DNA of 64,000 nt from contig NZ_JAMZGM010000007.1 of the NCBI RefSeq assembly GCF_024158605.1, positions 22,700 to 86,699 of the forward strand, read 5' to 3'. Made by a program: the position numbers and the translations under genes. The first letter of the stretch is position 1. Each line of letters starts with the position of its first letter. This DNA comes from Sebaldella sp. S0638. GTDB taxonomy: Bacteria; Fusobacteriota; Fusobacteriia; Fusobacteriales; Leptotrichiaceae. Positions 28,157 to 37,352 of the stretch are shown here, in pieces. The notes below the pieces were generated by a model, which saw only the letters and a program-made list of their open reading frames with translations, was not told the DNA's origin and did not search any database.

Positions 28157-29020
28157 TCAAAGAAAAATTTCTCCCGCATAAACTGCTTCTCCCTTTATTT
28201 CTATACCAAGATTCCCATCTTTCTTCTTCACATTCACATAGACAATCCCGTCTTTCCCTATTTCATGCCCTTGTTCTATTGCTATATTTTCTTCATCTGA
28301 TGGTTTTATGAATTTTATATAATATGCTCCCATTACACCAGAAGCTGTTCCTGTAACAGGATCTTCCACAGTTTCTGAAAACGGTGATGAAAAATGCCTT
28401 CCGTGCATATCTGCGTTCTCATTATAAGTTTCAAGGCAAAAAGGATGTACTGAAGCTTTTGGTTTTTCTGTTAGTATTTCAGGGAATTTTTTATTATCAG
28501 GTTTCATCTTCAAAAAAGTATCCAGATTTTTTACAGGTACCAGTAAAGTCCATATCCCTGTACTTCCATATATTACAGGAAATTTCTCCTCTATACCATC
28601 CTCTCTTATACCCAGTGCTTCTGCCAGTTTTGCTTTATCTCCGCGGAATTCTTCAAACTGTGCCGGCAGCTGTTTCATTCTTATGAAAGTTTTTCCATTA
28701 TTCCCGATTTCCATATTTACATTGATTATTCCCGATAATGTTTCTACAGTTTTTATTTCCTTATTTTCTTTTTCAAATAATGCATATACTCCAGCAATTG
28801 TCGCATGACCGCATAAGTTCATTTCATGTCCCGGAGTAAAATATCTCATCTTTATATCTGCCGTTTTTGAGGCAAGCAGGAATACCGTCTCGTTGAAACC
28901 TATTTCTCCGGCTGTTTTCTGCATTTCTTCTTCTGTAATATCATCACATTCAAATACCACTCCTGCAGGATTCCCCATACCCGCTTTATCTGTGAATGCT
29001 TCATATCTATATATTTTCAT
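28157..29020 (-). CDS. PhzF-family isomerase/epimerase-like protein (287 aa)
   Basis: Diaminopimelate-epimerase-like fold of the PhzF family: YEAFTDKAGMGNPAGVVFE with the early Asn-Pro-Ala-Gly, GFNETVFLL (conserved catalytic Glu), RYFTPGHEMNLCGHATIAG in the first half, and EDPVTGTASGVMGAYY in the second. Family members catalyse isomerisation by proton shuttling; the natural substrate of most is unknown. It stands alone, convergent with nagA. Not evidence for phenazine synthesis. Confidence 0.88.
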   Translation of the reverse strand: MKIYRYEAFTDKAGMGNPAGVVFECDDITEEEMQKTAGEIGFNETVFLLASKTADIKMRYFTPGHEMNLCGHATIAGVYALFEKENKEIKTVETLSGIINVNMEIGNNGKTFIRMKQLPAQFEEFRGDKAKLAEALGIREDGIEEKFPVIYGSTGIWTLLVPVKNLDTFLKMKPDNKKFPEILTEKPKASVHPFCLETYNENADMHGRHFSSPFSETVEDPVTGTASGVMGAYYIKFIKPSDEENIAIEQGHEIGKDGIVYVNVKKKDGNLGIEIKGEAVYAGEIFL

Positions 29021-29066
29021 TATTTTTCCTCACTTATAATATTATTCTATTGATATTCTGAAATAT

Positions 29067-29426
29067 TCATTCTGAATAAAATTCGCAAATTTCCTTGAGA
29101 TTATACTTTTCTGATATTTCATTTTCCCAAGCTGTATATTCTTCATTTTTACACGGCTCAGGGTAAGGAATACCATTTAACCAATACATGTCTCCATATA
29201 TTAAAAGCATAGCCCAATGATAAGGAACTTCATGTATCAAGCAGTAAACCTCTGTGATTCTTTCCACTTTTCCGGTTAAATTCGATTTATTAACAATTTT
29301 TCCTGCTTCCTCATATGTTTTATCTGCGAACTTTACCATATTCCATTTTATATATTCACAAAAACTATATTGATTAAAAATAATTTTCTCATTCTTATCC
29401 AAAAAAACAATTCCGTCTTTGACCAT
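29067..29426 (-). CDS. Hypothetical protein (119 aa)
   Basis: A cytoplasmic, Trp-rich, acidic protein (HWAMLLIYGDMYWLNGIPYPEPC) with no signal peptide and a GAGGTG site before the ATG at 29426. Family not recognised. It lies upstream of the PhzF-like gene on the same strand with a 46-base gap and may be co-transcribed. Confidence 0.55.
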   Translation of the reverse strand: MVKDGIVFLDKNEKIIFNQYSFCEYIKWNMVKFADKTYEEAGKIVNKSNLTGKVERITEVYCLIHEVPYHWAMLLIYGDMYWLNGIPYPEPCKNEEYTAWENEISEKYNLKEICEFYSE

Positions 29427-29524
29427 AAATTCACCTCAATGTTAAAATAACAATACTGAATTATATCACAGAAAATGAAAGCACCCAAATCATCTGATAC
29501 GTTTTAAGAATAATCAATGATATT

Positions 29525-29551
29525 AAAAAAATGAGCCTTTCAGCTCATTTT
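29525..29551 (-). terminator. Terminator of the mtlD-deoC-PTS-dehydrogenase operon
   Basis: The stem AAAATGAGC/GCTCATTTT is followed on the minus strand by a seven-T run, 70 bases after the dehydrogenase stop. Confidence 0.7.
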
Positions 29552-29620
29552 CCACTTCCCTCTTTGAAAGAGTTGTTCTTTTCTATTTACACTTCCATAT
29601 AAATATATTTTTTACAGTTA

Positions 29621-30667
29621 TTAATCCTCAAAATTAATAACGTTTTTCAAACCGCTTCCGTCTGAAGCCTTTTTCACAGCTTCACTTATATCATCAAGTT
29701 TGAATCTGCTTGAAATTATTTTTTTCATTGGAATAAGACCGTTTTCTACCAGTGCCAGTGATTTTCTGTACTGTATAAGACTCGCACGTGCACTTCCATG
29801 TACAGCAAGCTGTTTGTAATGTATTGTATTTGAATTTAACAGTACATTTTCTCTGTCCTTTGGCAATCCTCCGAAAAATAATACTCTTCCGTTCATATTC
29901 ATTAATTCTATGGCAGAACTTTGTGCTTCAGGCGACGGAGCTGCTATTATACATACATCTACACCGTTTCCTTTAGTTTCGGCCATTATTTTCTCTTTTA
30001 ATTCCGACGGCATTACAGTTATTATATCAGGATCAAGTTCTTTACACAGCCCAAGTCTGTCTTCAGAAAGATCATTCATAAATACTTTTACTGCTCCCTG
30101 TATTTTTGCAAGAAATGCGTGCATTATACCTATAGGCCCTGCTCCTATTATAAGTACAGTGTCCCCAAGTTCTATATTTACTCTGCTCTGCCCGTTAAAA
30201 ACACATGATAACGGCTCTACAAGCGCTGCTTCTTCATATGATATTTTTTCATCAAGTTCTACAAGATTTCCTTGGTTTACTGCTTTTGCAGGAATTTTCA
30301 GATATTCTGCAAAACCACCCTGAAGATTTATACCAAATGCTTCATATGTTTCACATAAATGTGTATTTCCGCTCACACATCTGTCGCATGTACCGCATCC
30401 CATGTTAGGTGCTATTGCCACTCTCATGCCCGGTTTATATTTTTGTACATTTTTTCCTGTTTCAGCTATTTCACCGCTGATCTCATGTCCAAGTATTCTC
30501 GGATTATCTTCATTTACTCCTGCATACCCGTTTTTAACCATTCTTATATCTGTTCCGCAGATAGCTGCGGATTTTACTTTTACAAGTATTTCATCATCAT
30601 TTATTGCTGGTTTTTCTGTTTCTTTCAGCCTTAAATCATTAGCATTATATAGAAATGCTGCTTTCAT
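29621..30667 (-). CDS. Zinc-dependent polyol/sorbitol-type dehydrogenase (348 aa)
   Basis: Medium-chain zinc dehydrogenase: catalytic zinc in AAICGTD and GHEISG, structural zinc in CGTCDRCVSGNTHLC, Rossmann motif VLIIGAGPIGIMHA. The start is the ATG at 30667 with AGAGGTGG before it; a GTG nine bases upstream lies inside that site. In this operon it probably oxidises a polyol or polyol phosphate at a secondary hydroxyl. The exact substrate is not readable. Last gene of a five-gene operon. Confidence 0.82.
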   Translation of the reverse strand: MKAAFLYNANDLRLKETEKPAINDDEILVKVKSAAICGTDIRMVKNGYAGVNEDNPRILGHEISGEIAETGKNVQKYKPGMRVAIAPNMGCGTCDRCVSGNTHLCETYEAFGINLQGGFAEYLKIPAKAVNQGNLVELDEKISYEEAALVEPLSCVFNGQSRVNIELGDTVLIIGAGPIGIMHAFLAKIQGAVKVFMNDLSEDRLGLCKELDPDIITVMPSELKEKIMAETKGNGVDVCIIAAPSPEAQSSAIELMNMNGRVLFFGGLPKDRENVLLNSNTIHYKQLAVHGSARASLIQYRKSLALVENGLIPMKKIISSRFKLDDISEAVKKASDGSGLKNVINFED

Positions 30668-30688
30668 AAATGCCACCTCTTTCTTTTT

Positions 30689-32077
30689 TTATGCATTAAC
30701 TGCAACTTCTTTTTTCTTTTTAAGAACTATCACTGCGAAAGCTGCCACTACAGTTCCTGCTGCTATGGCAATGATATATCCAAGCAGGTTACCCACTGCC
30801 CCCGGTATTGGAAGTACGAATATTCCTCCGTGCGGAACTGCCAGTCCGCATTTAAACAACATTGAAAGTCCTCCTGTAACTGCCGAACCTAAAACTACTG
30901 ACGGCAACACTCTCAGAGGATCTGCCGCCGCGAATGGTATCGCGCCTTCGGTTATAAATGAAAGTCCTAATACCCACGCTGTTTTTCCTGCTTCTCTTTC
31001 CTCTGCTGTAAATTTATCTTTTGCTATAAGCGATGCAAGTGCCATACTTAAAGGCGGTATCATACCTGATGCCATTACCGCTGCCATTACCATTGATGTC
31101 TGTCCGGGCTGTAAGCTCGTAAGCGATGCCACTCCGAAGAAGTATGCTGCTTTCCCTATAGGCCCTGCCATATCTATAGCCATCATTGCCCCAAGTATTA
31201 TTCCTAATCCTACAGAGTTTATACCGCTTAATCCGTTCAGCCAGTCTGTCATAAAGTTATTTAATGCTGTAAATGGTTTTCCTAAAATATAAATCATTAC
31301 CAGTCCCACTATCATTGAAGATAACAGCGGTAAAATAAGTACAGGCATTAATCCCTGAAATGCTTTTGGTATTTTTATTACCTGCTTCAATAATATTATA
31401 ACATATCCTGCAAGAAAACCTGCAACTAATGCTCCTAAAAAACCTGCTCCTATGGCATTAGCAAGCATTCCGCCTATCATCCCCGGAACAATACCCGGTC
31501 TGTCAGCAATAGAGAACGCTATAAATCCTGCAAGTACCGGAAGCATTAATGCAAACGACGTTCCTCCGCCTATCTGCATAAATGCCGCGGCTAATGTACC
31601 TTTCTGATCTCCTGCATTTATTCCTCCAAGTGCAAATGCAAGGGCTATCATTATTCCACCCGCTACTACAAACGGTATCATATATGATACACCTGTCATA
31701 AGATGCTTATAAGGCCCGAGATTTTTTTCTTTTGCTGTTTTTGCCTGTTCAGCAGCTTTTTCAGCCTGATACGCAGTCGTCAGCTTTGAAGCTTTTTCTA
31801 TAAGGGCTTTTGGATCTTTTATCGCTTCGTCTACATTTACTTCTATAAGTTTTTTTCCTATAAATCTGTCTTTATTCACTGATGTACTCGCAGCTATTAT
31901 TACTGCATCTGCTTCTCTGATATCTTTGTCTGTAAGCACATTTTCCGCACCTATTGACCCTTGTGTTTCTACTTTCATCTCTACATTCATTTCTTTCGCT
32001 GCTATCTGTAAAGCCTCTGCTGCCATATAAGTATGCGCAATCCCCGTCGAACAAGATGTTATTGCTACATATTTCAT
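30689..32077 (-). CDS. PTS fructose-type IIBC component (462 aa)
   Basis: The N-terminal IIB domain (residues 1-100) carries the phospho-Cys loop in AITSCSTGIAHTYMAAEAL. A linker of charged residues leads to a IIC domain with about nine membrane segments (MTGVSYMIPFVVAGGIMIALA, WLNGLSGINSVGLGI, LPIPGAVGNLLGY). This is the FruA/FrwBC-type permease of the Fru family. The start is the ATG at 32077, spaced six bases from AGGAGGA. Partner IIA is the next gene upstream. The substrate is probably a ketose or polyol rather than fructose itself, given the neighbours. Confidence 0.88.
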   Translation of the reverse strand: MKYVAITSCSTGIAHTYMAAEALQIAAKEMNVEMKVETQGSIGAENVLTDKDIREADAVIIAASTSVNKDRFIGKKLIEVNVDEAIKDPKALIEKASKLTTAYQAEKAAEQAKTAKEKNLGPYKHLMTGVSYMIPFVVAGGIMIALAFALGGINAGDQKGTLAAAFMQIGGGTSFALMLPVLAGFIAFSIADRPGIVPGMIGGMLANAIGAGFLGALVAGFLAGYVIILLKQVIKIPKAFQGLMPVLILPLLSSMIVGLVMIYILGKPFTALNNFMTDWLNGLSGINSVGLGIILGAMMAIDMAGPIGKAAYFFGVASLTSLQPGQTSMVMAAVMASGMIPPLSMALASLIAKDKFTAEEREAGKTAWVLGLSFITEGAIPFAAADPLRVLPSVVLGSAVTGGLSMLFKCGLAVPHGGIFVLPIPGAVGNLLGYIIAIAAGTVVAAFAVIVLKKKKEVAVNA

Positions 32078-32161
32078 AAACATTCCTCCTAGACCTTTTT
32101 CAATTTCTTTTTATACTTGAGTAGAACAGTGAAGTACATATATTAACCTTGATATTCTGTT

Positions 32162-32608
32162 TTAGTTATTCAGTAATTCTATTATTTCAGCAGATTTTTC
32201 TGCATTTCTAAGCCCGTCTCTGAATTCTTTATGCATTAATTTTCTTGCAAAACTTGTTAGTATTCTTATATGTGTGTCATCTGAATTTTCAGGAACTGCT
32301 ATTAAAAATACAAGATCACTCTTTACTCCGTCCATTGACTCAAAATCCACACCATTTTTTACTCTTCCAAATGCCAGTGAAGGTTCCTTTACCCCGGCAC
32401 TTTTACCATGAGGAATGGCTACTCCCATTTCTACCCCTGTAGATCCTATTTCCTCTCTTTTCAGCACATCCTGATAATATGCCTCTTTGTCCAGAAGCCT
32501 TCCCTCTTTGTCCAAAAGTTCTATAAGCTCTTTTATTACATCCAGCTTAGTTTCACCTTTCAGATCTAAATCAATAAGATTTTCATTCATTAACTTATTT
32601 ATATCCAT
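32162..32608 (-). CDS. PTS fructose-type IIA component (148 aa)
   Basis: PTS EIIA type 2 domain: LNENLIDLDLKGETK at the start, TGVEMGVAIPHGKSAGVKEP with the phosphorylated His, and the C-terminal LTSFARKLMHKEF. The ATG at 32608 fits GGAAGGAG. It transfers phosphate from HPr to the IIB domain of the next gene. Confidence 0.88.
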   Translation of the reverse strand: MDINKLMNENLIDLDLKGETKLDVIKELIELLDKEGRLLDKEAYYQDVLKREEIGSTGVEMGVAIPHGKSAGVKEPSLAFGRVKNGVDFESMDGVKSDLVFLIAVPENSDDTHIRILTSFARKLMHKEFRDGLRNAEKSAEIIELLNN

Positions 32609-32674
32609 TTTTTCTCCTTCCAAAGAATTTAAACTTCCTTGTTACCCTTAATTAAATATTTTACACAGGCTGGT

Positions 32675-33349
32675 TTATTTATTTCTTTTGTCAAATTCAT
32701 TCATAATTTCTATTCCTGCACTTGTTCCTATTCTTTCTGCTCCTGCTTCCATCATTGCAAGGAATGTGTCAAGGTCTCTTATTCCTCCTGCTGCTTTTAC
32801 TTTTACTTCATCTTTTACTATTGACTTCATTAGTTTTACATCTTCTAATGTTGCTCCTCCTGTACCGAATCCTGTTGATGTTTTTATAAAATCAGGTTTT
32901 ACTTTTACAGCGATTTCACTTACTTTTACTTTTTCTTCGTCTGTAAGATAGCAGTTTTCAAATATTACCTTTGATAAAACATTCTTTTCTTTACACGCTT
33001 TTACTATTTCGGCCATTTCTCTTTCTATGTAATCATAGTCTTTTTCTTTAAGTCTTCCTATGTTTATTACATAATCAATCTCGTCTGCTCCTTCTTCTAT
33101 AGCCTGTTTAGTTTCATGTACTTTGTTTTCTATAGTTGTCTGCCCAAGAGGAAAACCTATTGCTGCTCCAACATGCACTCCTGTCCCTTTCAGAAGCTCG
33201 CTGCATAATTTTACAGGATATGAATTTATTGCTACCATCTTAAATCCGTAATCTGCCGCTTCCTTACAAAGTTTTTCAAAATCTTCTGTTACTGCATACG
33301 CTCTTAACTGTGTATGATCTACCATTTGTGCCAAATCTTTTTTTTCCAT
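32675..33349 (-). CDS. deoC: Deoxyribose-phosphate aldolase
   Basis: A class I aldolase of 224 residues: [20 protein letters not shown] at the N-terminus, [46 protein letters not shown] with the Schiff-base Lys, and [20 protein letters not shown] with the second conserved Lys. The family cleaves 2-deoxyribose 5-phosphate to acetaldehyde and glyceraldehyde 3-phosphate. No other deo genes are near; it lies instead between mtlD and PTS genes, so it may act on another aldol here. Confidence 0.9.
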   Translation of the reverse strand: MEKKDLAQMVDHTQLRAYAVTEDFEKLCKEAADYGFKMVAINSYPVKLCSELLKGTGVHVGAAIGFPLGQTTIENKVHETKQAIEEGADEIDYVINIGRLKEKDYDYIEREMAEIVKACKEKNVLSKVIFENCYLTDEEKVKVSEIAVKVKPDFIKTSTGFGTGGATLEDVKLMKSIVKDEVKVKAAGGIRDLDTFLAMMEAGAERIGTSAGIEIMNEFDKRNK

Positions 33350-33364
33350 TGTTATCCTCCGTTT

Positions 33365-34510
33365 TTATAATTTTTCATAATTTGTTTTTATTATTGTCAT
33401 AAGTTCATCAGGTATTGAATTCCCTGTCACTTCTTTTAATGTTTCTTCTACACCCTTTGTTCTCAGCATTTCCTGTAATTCCACCGATTCTTTATCAGAA
33501 TCAATATTATATTTCAAAGCATACGAAATACCTGTTAGTAAATTACTGTTTGGAAGTCCGTATTCGATTGTTCCCAGCAATGGTCTTATTAATCTTTCTC
33601 TTATACTGAGCTTTCTTAACGGTTCTCTTCCCACTCTTACTGTACTGTCTCCAAGATATTTATTTTCAAATCTTTTTAGTATCTTCTGTATATATTTTTC
33701 ATGTTCATCTTTATCAAAACCATATCTTTTTATTAGTACGGCTCCGCTTTCCTCCATTGCACCGATAACTATCTTTCTTATTTTTTCATCCTGAACAGCC
33801 TGGTCAATAGTCTCATATCCCATGTATACTCCCATATGTGCAGTTATTATATGACCTGTATTTACAGTAAAAAGCTTTCTTTCGATATATGGTGTAAGGT
33901 CTTTCTTTTTTATCATTCCTTTTAAATCCAGATCACCTTTTATAAGAGTTTCGTCTGCTATCCATTCGTTGAAATCTTCTACTATTGTGTAAGTTACCAC
34001 TTCTCCCTCTACTTTTCTCGGCGGGATTAATCTGTCTACTGCTGAATTTACAAATCCTGCATATGTTTCCATATAATTTTTTTCATCATCATTCAGATAC
34101 TGTTCTACTTTTGATTTCAGAAAAGTAGAAGCTTCCAGCTTATTTTCACAGGCTATTATGTTTATATATCTGGTAATGCCGCTGCTTTTTCTGGTCTTTA
34201 TTATTTCTGCCACTGTAGGTGCTATTATTTCCAGTATGTTAGCCCCCACTGCTGTTGTAATTAGATCTGTTTCAGGTACTTTTTTCTTTATACCTTCCAG
34301 ATCACCTGATAATATTCCGCATACATTTTTTACTACTTCTGTTTTATTATTTGTACCTACTGTTTCCACTGTATACTCATTATCTTTATTCAGCTGGGAT
34401 ATAATATCTTCATTTACATCAATAAATGTGACATTATATGAATTTTCAGAAAGTATTTTCCCTATAAAGCCTCTTCCTATGCTGCCGGCGCCAAAATGAA
34501 AAACTTCCAT
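33365..34510 (-). CDS. mtlD: Mannitol-1-phosphate 5-dehydrogenase family protein
   Basis: Mannitol dehydrogenase family of normal length (381 aa): N-terminal Rossmann FHFGAGSIGRGFIGKIL (NAD), NIIACENKLEAS, AGFVNSAVDRLIPP, the catalytic Lys region in KLFTVNTGHIITAHMG, and TVRVGREPLRKLSIRERLI. The family interconverts mannitol 1-phosphate and fructose 6-phosphate. First gene of the operon. No mannitol-type PTS is beside it, so a different hexitol or pentitol phosphate is possible. Confidence 0.87.
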   Translation of the reverse strand: MEVFHFGAGSIGRGFIGKILSENSYNVTFIDVNEDIISQLNKDNEYTVETVGTNNKTEVVKNVCGILSGDLEGIKKKVPETDLITTAVGANILEIIAPTVAEIIKTRKSSGITRYINIIACENKLEASTFLKSKVEQYLNDDEKNYMETYAGFVNSAVDRLIPPRKVEGEVVTYTIVEDFNEWIADETLIKGDLDLKGMIKKKDLTPYIERKLFTVNTGHIITAHMGVYMGYETIDQAVQDEKIRKIVIGAMEESGAVLIKRYGFDKDEHEKYIQKILKRFENKYLGDSTVRVGREPLRKLSIRERLIRPLLGTIEYGLPNSNLLTGISYALKYNIDSDKESVELQEMLRTKGVEETLKEVTGNSIPDELMTIIKTNYEKL

Positions 34511-34537
34511 AACTGCCTCCTTTTCAAAATCTAATAT

Positions 34538-34612
34538 GTTACATTATGTTTTGTTATGTCATGTTATGTCATCTAATGTAATAATATGTTACCACATTTT
34601 TTTATTTTGTCA
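34538..34612 (-). promoter_or_regulatory. Promoter and repeated operator of the mtlD operon
   Basis: Minus-strand TTGACA (34607-34612) with TAACAT about 16 bases on is a plausible promoter. Downstream of it are an exact tandem 10-mer TGTTATGTCA (34551-34560 and 34561-34570) and an inverted pair TTACATTA/TAATGTAA (34538-34545 and 34573-34580). This dense repeat cluster is the likely binding site of the divergently encoded GntR/UTRA regulator. Confidence 0.5.
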
Positions 34613-34694
34613 ATAGAAAAAATTATTTATTTGAAAAATTTTTCAAAATAATATAAAATTGTTATAATATGAAAAACGAGGTGTTACTTTACAA

Positions 34695-35432
34695 ATGAAA
34701 AAACAAATAGATAAAAATATAGGTATCCCGTTGTATGAGCAGATTCTGGAAATAATATACAATGATATACAAAACGGAATTTTTGCATACGGCGAGATAA
34801 TCCCAAAAGAATTAGATCTCTGCAAGATGTATAATGTCAGCAGACCTACGATCAGGAAAGCAATGGATATCCTTGTCCAAAACGGGAATCTGATAAGAAT
34901 AAAAGGCAAGGGAACATATGTTTCGTCAGATAAAAAAATAAAACAGGAATTCACCCATATCATTCAGAATTTTAACGCTGAAATGTCTCAAAAAGGTGTA
35001 AGTCCCGGTACCAAAGTTCTGAAAAAACTTATTGTTACCCCAGATAAACTGACTAGAGAGAAACTGGAACTGAAAAGTGATGAAAATGTAATAGAACTCG
35101 TGAGATTAAGATATGCAGACAATGAGCCTCTTCTTATTGTTACTACGTATATCCCTTATGACAGAGCTCCTTTTTTGTTTGAGAGAGATTTTGAAAAAGT
35201 TTCTCTTTATGACTCTTTTGAAGAAAAAAATATCATCATTAATAAAGCAATAAGAACATTTGAAGTACAGAAAGCCACAAAAGAGCTTTCAGATTTACTT
35301 ACTATTTCCAAAAATGATCCTGTTTTTTACTTTGAAACTATTGCTTATTCAGATAAAAATGTTCCTATGGAATTCTCAAAATGTTTTTACCGTGGTGATA
35401 AAAATAAATTCGTAGTGGAAATAAAAAAATAA
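34695..35432 (+). CDS. GntR-family regulator with UTRA domain (245 aa)
   Basis: N-terminal winged helix (PLYEQILEIIYNDIQNGIFA ... SRPTIRKAMDILVQNGNL, then KGKGTYVSS), then a UTRA ligand domain (about residues 85-240, RLRYADNEPLLIVTTYIPYD). HutC subfamily members sense sugars or sugar phosphates. It is divergent from the mtlD-deoC-PTS operon and separated from it by the repeat-rich operator region, which strongly suggests that operon as its target. Confidence 0.88.
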   Translation: MKKQIDKNIGIPLYEQILEIIYNDIQNGIFAYGEIIPKELDLCKMYNVSRPTIRKAMDILVQNGNLIRIKGKGTYVSSDKKIKQEFTHIIQNFNAEMSQKGVSPGTKVLKKLIVTPDKLTREKLELKSDENVIELVRLRYADNEPLLIVTTYIPYDRAPFLFERDFEKVSLYDSFEEKNIIINKAIRTFEVQKATKELSDLLTISKNDPVFYFETIAYSDKNVPMEFSKCFYRGDKNKFVVEIKK

Positions 35433-35584
35433 CCAAATATAAAAAATAGAATTGTAAACAGCCTGTTCTCACTGGAGTCAGGCTGTATTTTTCATTGTTT
35501 TTTGATGACAAAGAAACAAATTCATGATAACATACTTATGTTTCCTAGGAATCAAAATTATTTTTTGAAAGGAGAATTTATAAT

Positions 35585-36118
35585 ATGAATTTTGATCAGT
35601 TATTTAAAGAAATTTCTGCTGAAGATATACAAGATAATGTATTTACACTTGTGGAAAAAGATTTTTCTGTTATTACCGCAGGCAGGGAAGATCACTATAA
35701 TTCCATGATAGGCAGCGGCGGCGGCATGGGGGTTCTTTTCAAAAAACCCGTTACATGGTGTGTGTTTCGCGCAGACCGTTACACTCTTGAACTTCTTCAA
35801 AAAGAACAAACTTATACACTGACTTACTTTCCCGATGAGTTTAAGGAACAGGCACTCTTTTTAGGAAGCAAGTCCGGAAGAGACAGCATGAAGATGAAAG
35901 AAACTAAACTCACAGCTGTACAGACTCCCTCTGGTAACATTACTTTCAAAGAAGGCAGATTAATCATAGAATGTAAATTAACACAAATTACCACTCCCGC
36001 TCTCGAAGATTTCTGCACACAAGAGGCCAGAGATTATATAAATGAAGCTTATAAAAGTGTAAACGACCACCGAAAGTATGTATTTGGAGAAATCACCCGT
36101 GTTTGGGTGAAAAAATGA
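35585..36118 (+). CDS. Flavin reductase-like (FMN-binding split barrel) protein (177 aa)
   Basis: Flavin reductase domain architecture: NVFTLVEKDFSVITAG at the N-terminus, SMIGSGGGMGVLFKKPVTWCVF with the phosphate-binding loop, and RYTLELLQKEQTYTLTYF. The C-terminal part matches the short flavoredoxin-like proteins (GEITRVWVK). Probably binds FMN and reduces flavin or a small substrate. RBS AAAGGAG. Own terminator; TetR regulator gene converges on it. Confidence 0.78.
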   Translation: MNFDQLFKEISAEDIQDNVFTLVEKDFSVITAGREDHYNSMIGSGGGMGVLFKKPVTWCVFRADRYTLELLQKEQTYTLTYFPDEFKEQALFLGSKSGRDSMKMKETKLTAVQTPSGNITFKEGRLIIECKLTQITTPALEDFCTQEARDYINEAYKSVNDHRKYVFGEITRVWVKK

Positions 36119-36130
36119 GAATAAATAAAA

Positions 36131-36166
36131 AACATGCTGATATTCATAAGATATCAGCATGTTTTT
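36131..36166. terminator. Bidirectional terminator
   Basis: A perfect 13-bp stem AACATGCTGATAT/ATATCAGCATGTT with A/T runs on both sides, between the convergent flavin reductase-like and TetR genes. Confidence 0.85.
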
Positions 36167-36174
36167 CCATTTAC

Positions 36175-36792
36175 CTAATTAGTGTGCTTTTTGTATGACT
36201 TTCCTTTTTCTCTGTATTTCAGTCCTGACCAGATTATTTCGGTGAATTTATCGATCCCCTCATCATCCAGTACTATATTTTCAAACATTATACTTTCTTT
36301 CAACACTTCATACAGCACACCAAGTGTGTATGTAGAAACATCCTCCACTTCCATCGGCTTAATAAGTTTTCGTTTCACTAGGATACCCAATAAATGATAG
36401 ATTGGTTTATTTCTCTTATAACGTCCTTTTTTTATGTCATCAGAGAGATAAAAAGAACTCTTTGATGTAATAACAAAATGAAGCATTTTTGGATTTTTCT
36501 GGTAAAACTCAACTTCTTTTCTTACTATATCCCACACATATTTGAGACAGATGCCTGCATCTGTGTCCATATCTACTTCCATCAGCTTCAGCTGATCAAG
36601 ATATTCTGCAAGACTCAGCATGCAGTATTCATATAATGTATCTATCAACTCTGCTTTACCTTCAAAATAAAAATAAATATTTCCGGGGCTGGCATTTATT
36701 TTCTGAGAAAGCTTCCCCATGGAGGCTTTCTCCAGTCCTACTTCATATATCAAATCAAGCATTCCTAATAAAATTTTCTCTTTTGTATCCAT
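36175..36792 (-). CDS. TetR/AcrR-family transcriptional regulator (205 aa)
   Basis: N-terminal TetR helix-turn-helix: KEKILLGMLDLIYEVGLEKASMGKLSQKINASPGNIYFYFEGKAELIDTLYEYC, the usual tyrosine-rich recognition turn. A ligand-binding C-terminal domain follows, and the Lys-rich tail ends KSYKKHTN. The target is not evident: the flavin reductase-like gene converges with it and the outer-membrane protein gene lies divergently 560 bases away. Confidence 0.87.
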   Translation of the reverse strand: MDTKEKILLGMLDLIYEVGLEKASMGKLSQKINASPGNIYFYFEGKAELIDTLYEYCMLSLAEYLDQLKLMEVDMDTDAGICLKYVWDIVRKEVEFYQKNPKMLHFVITSKSSFYLSDDIKKGRYKRNKPIYHLLGILVKRKLIKPMEVEDVSTYTLGVLYEVLKESIMFENIVLDDEGIDKFTEIIWSGLKYREKGKSYKKHTN

Positions 36793-37352
36793 TTCTCACC
36801 TCACTGAATAATTTATATATCTTCTTAATTTTTTGTTCAATTTCCCTTCCCTGTCCTGATACCCTCCAGCAGAACTTACCGTCAAATACTGATAGATAAA
36901 TCTGTTCACATAATCTAAAAACATTGTCGTTAAAATACCAGAATGAGCATTCACTTTTTATTTTAAAAATAATTTCCTTTTTGACTCATTAAGATTATAC
37001 CCATTAAATTTCAACGTGTCAATAAAGCTTCTTCATCAATCAATTATACTTTTAATTATTTTTGAAAAGCGATTTTAAAACGAGCATGCTTATAACACCA
37101 ATTTCATAGCTTTATCTGCAGTATTTCTATAAATAATAAATTTCAATATTTCCAAAAAGGTTAATTAGACATTATTGAACAAAAAACTTTACTCCTTAAT
37201 CAATTAATGCTATTATAAAGTGTAATATTTATGAGGACACAACTAATTCAAAATTTATTCTTTACTAAAATAGATTTTTATAAAATTAGTAAATTTAGTA
37301 AATATTAAAGACAATATCATGTATTTAAATTCAGGGCAAAGGAGTGTTTTAT
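36793..37352. other. AT-rich intergenic region, no gene seen
   Basis: 560 bases between the divergent TetR and outer-membrane protein genes. It is strongly AT-rich. A short direct repeat TTAGTAAA (two copies near 37288-37306) precedes the outer-membrane protein gene. No convincing promoter, RNA or coding frame is seen. Confidence 0.5.

Noticed and set aside
28157-29020. Phenazine biosynthesis cluster
   Set aside because: Only a PhzF-family protein is present, and that family is widespread outside phenazine producers.
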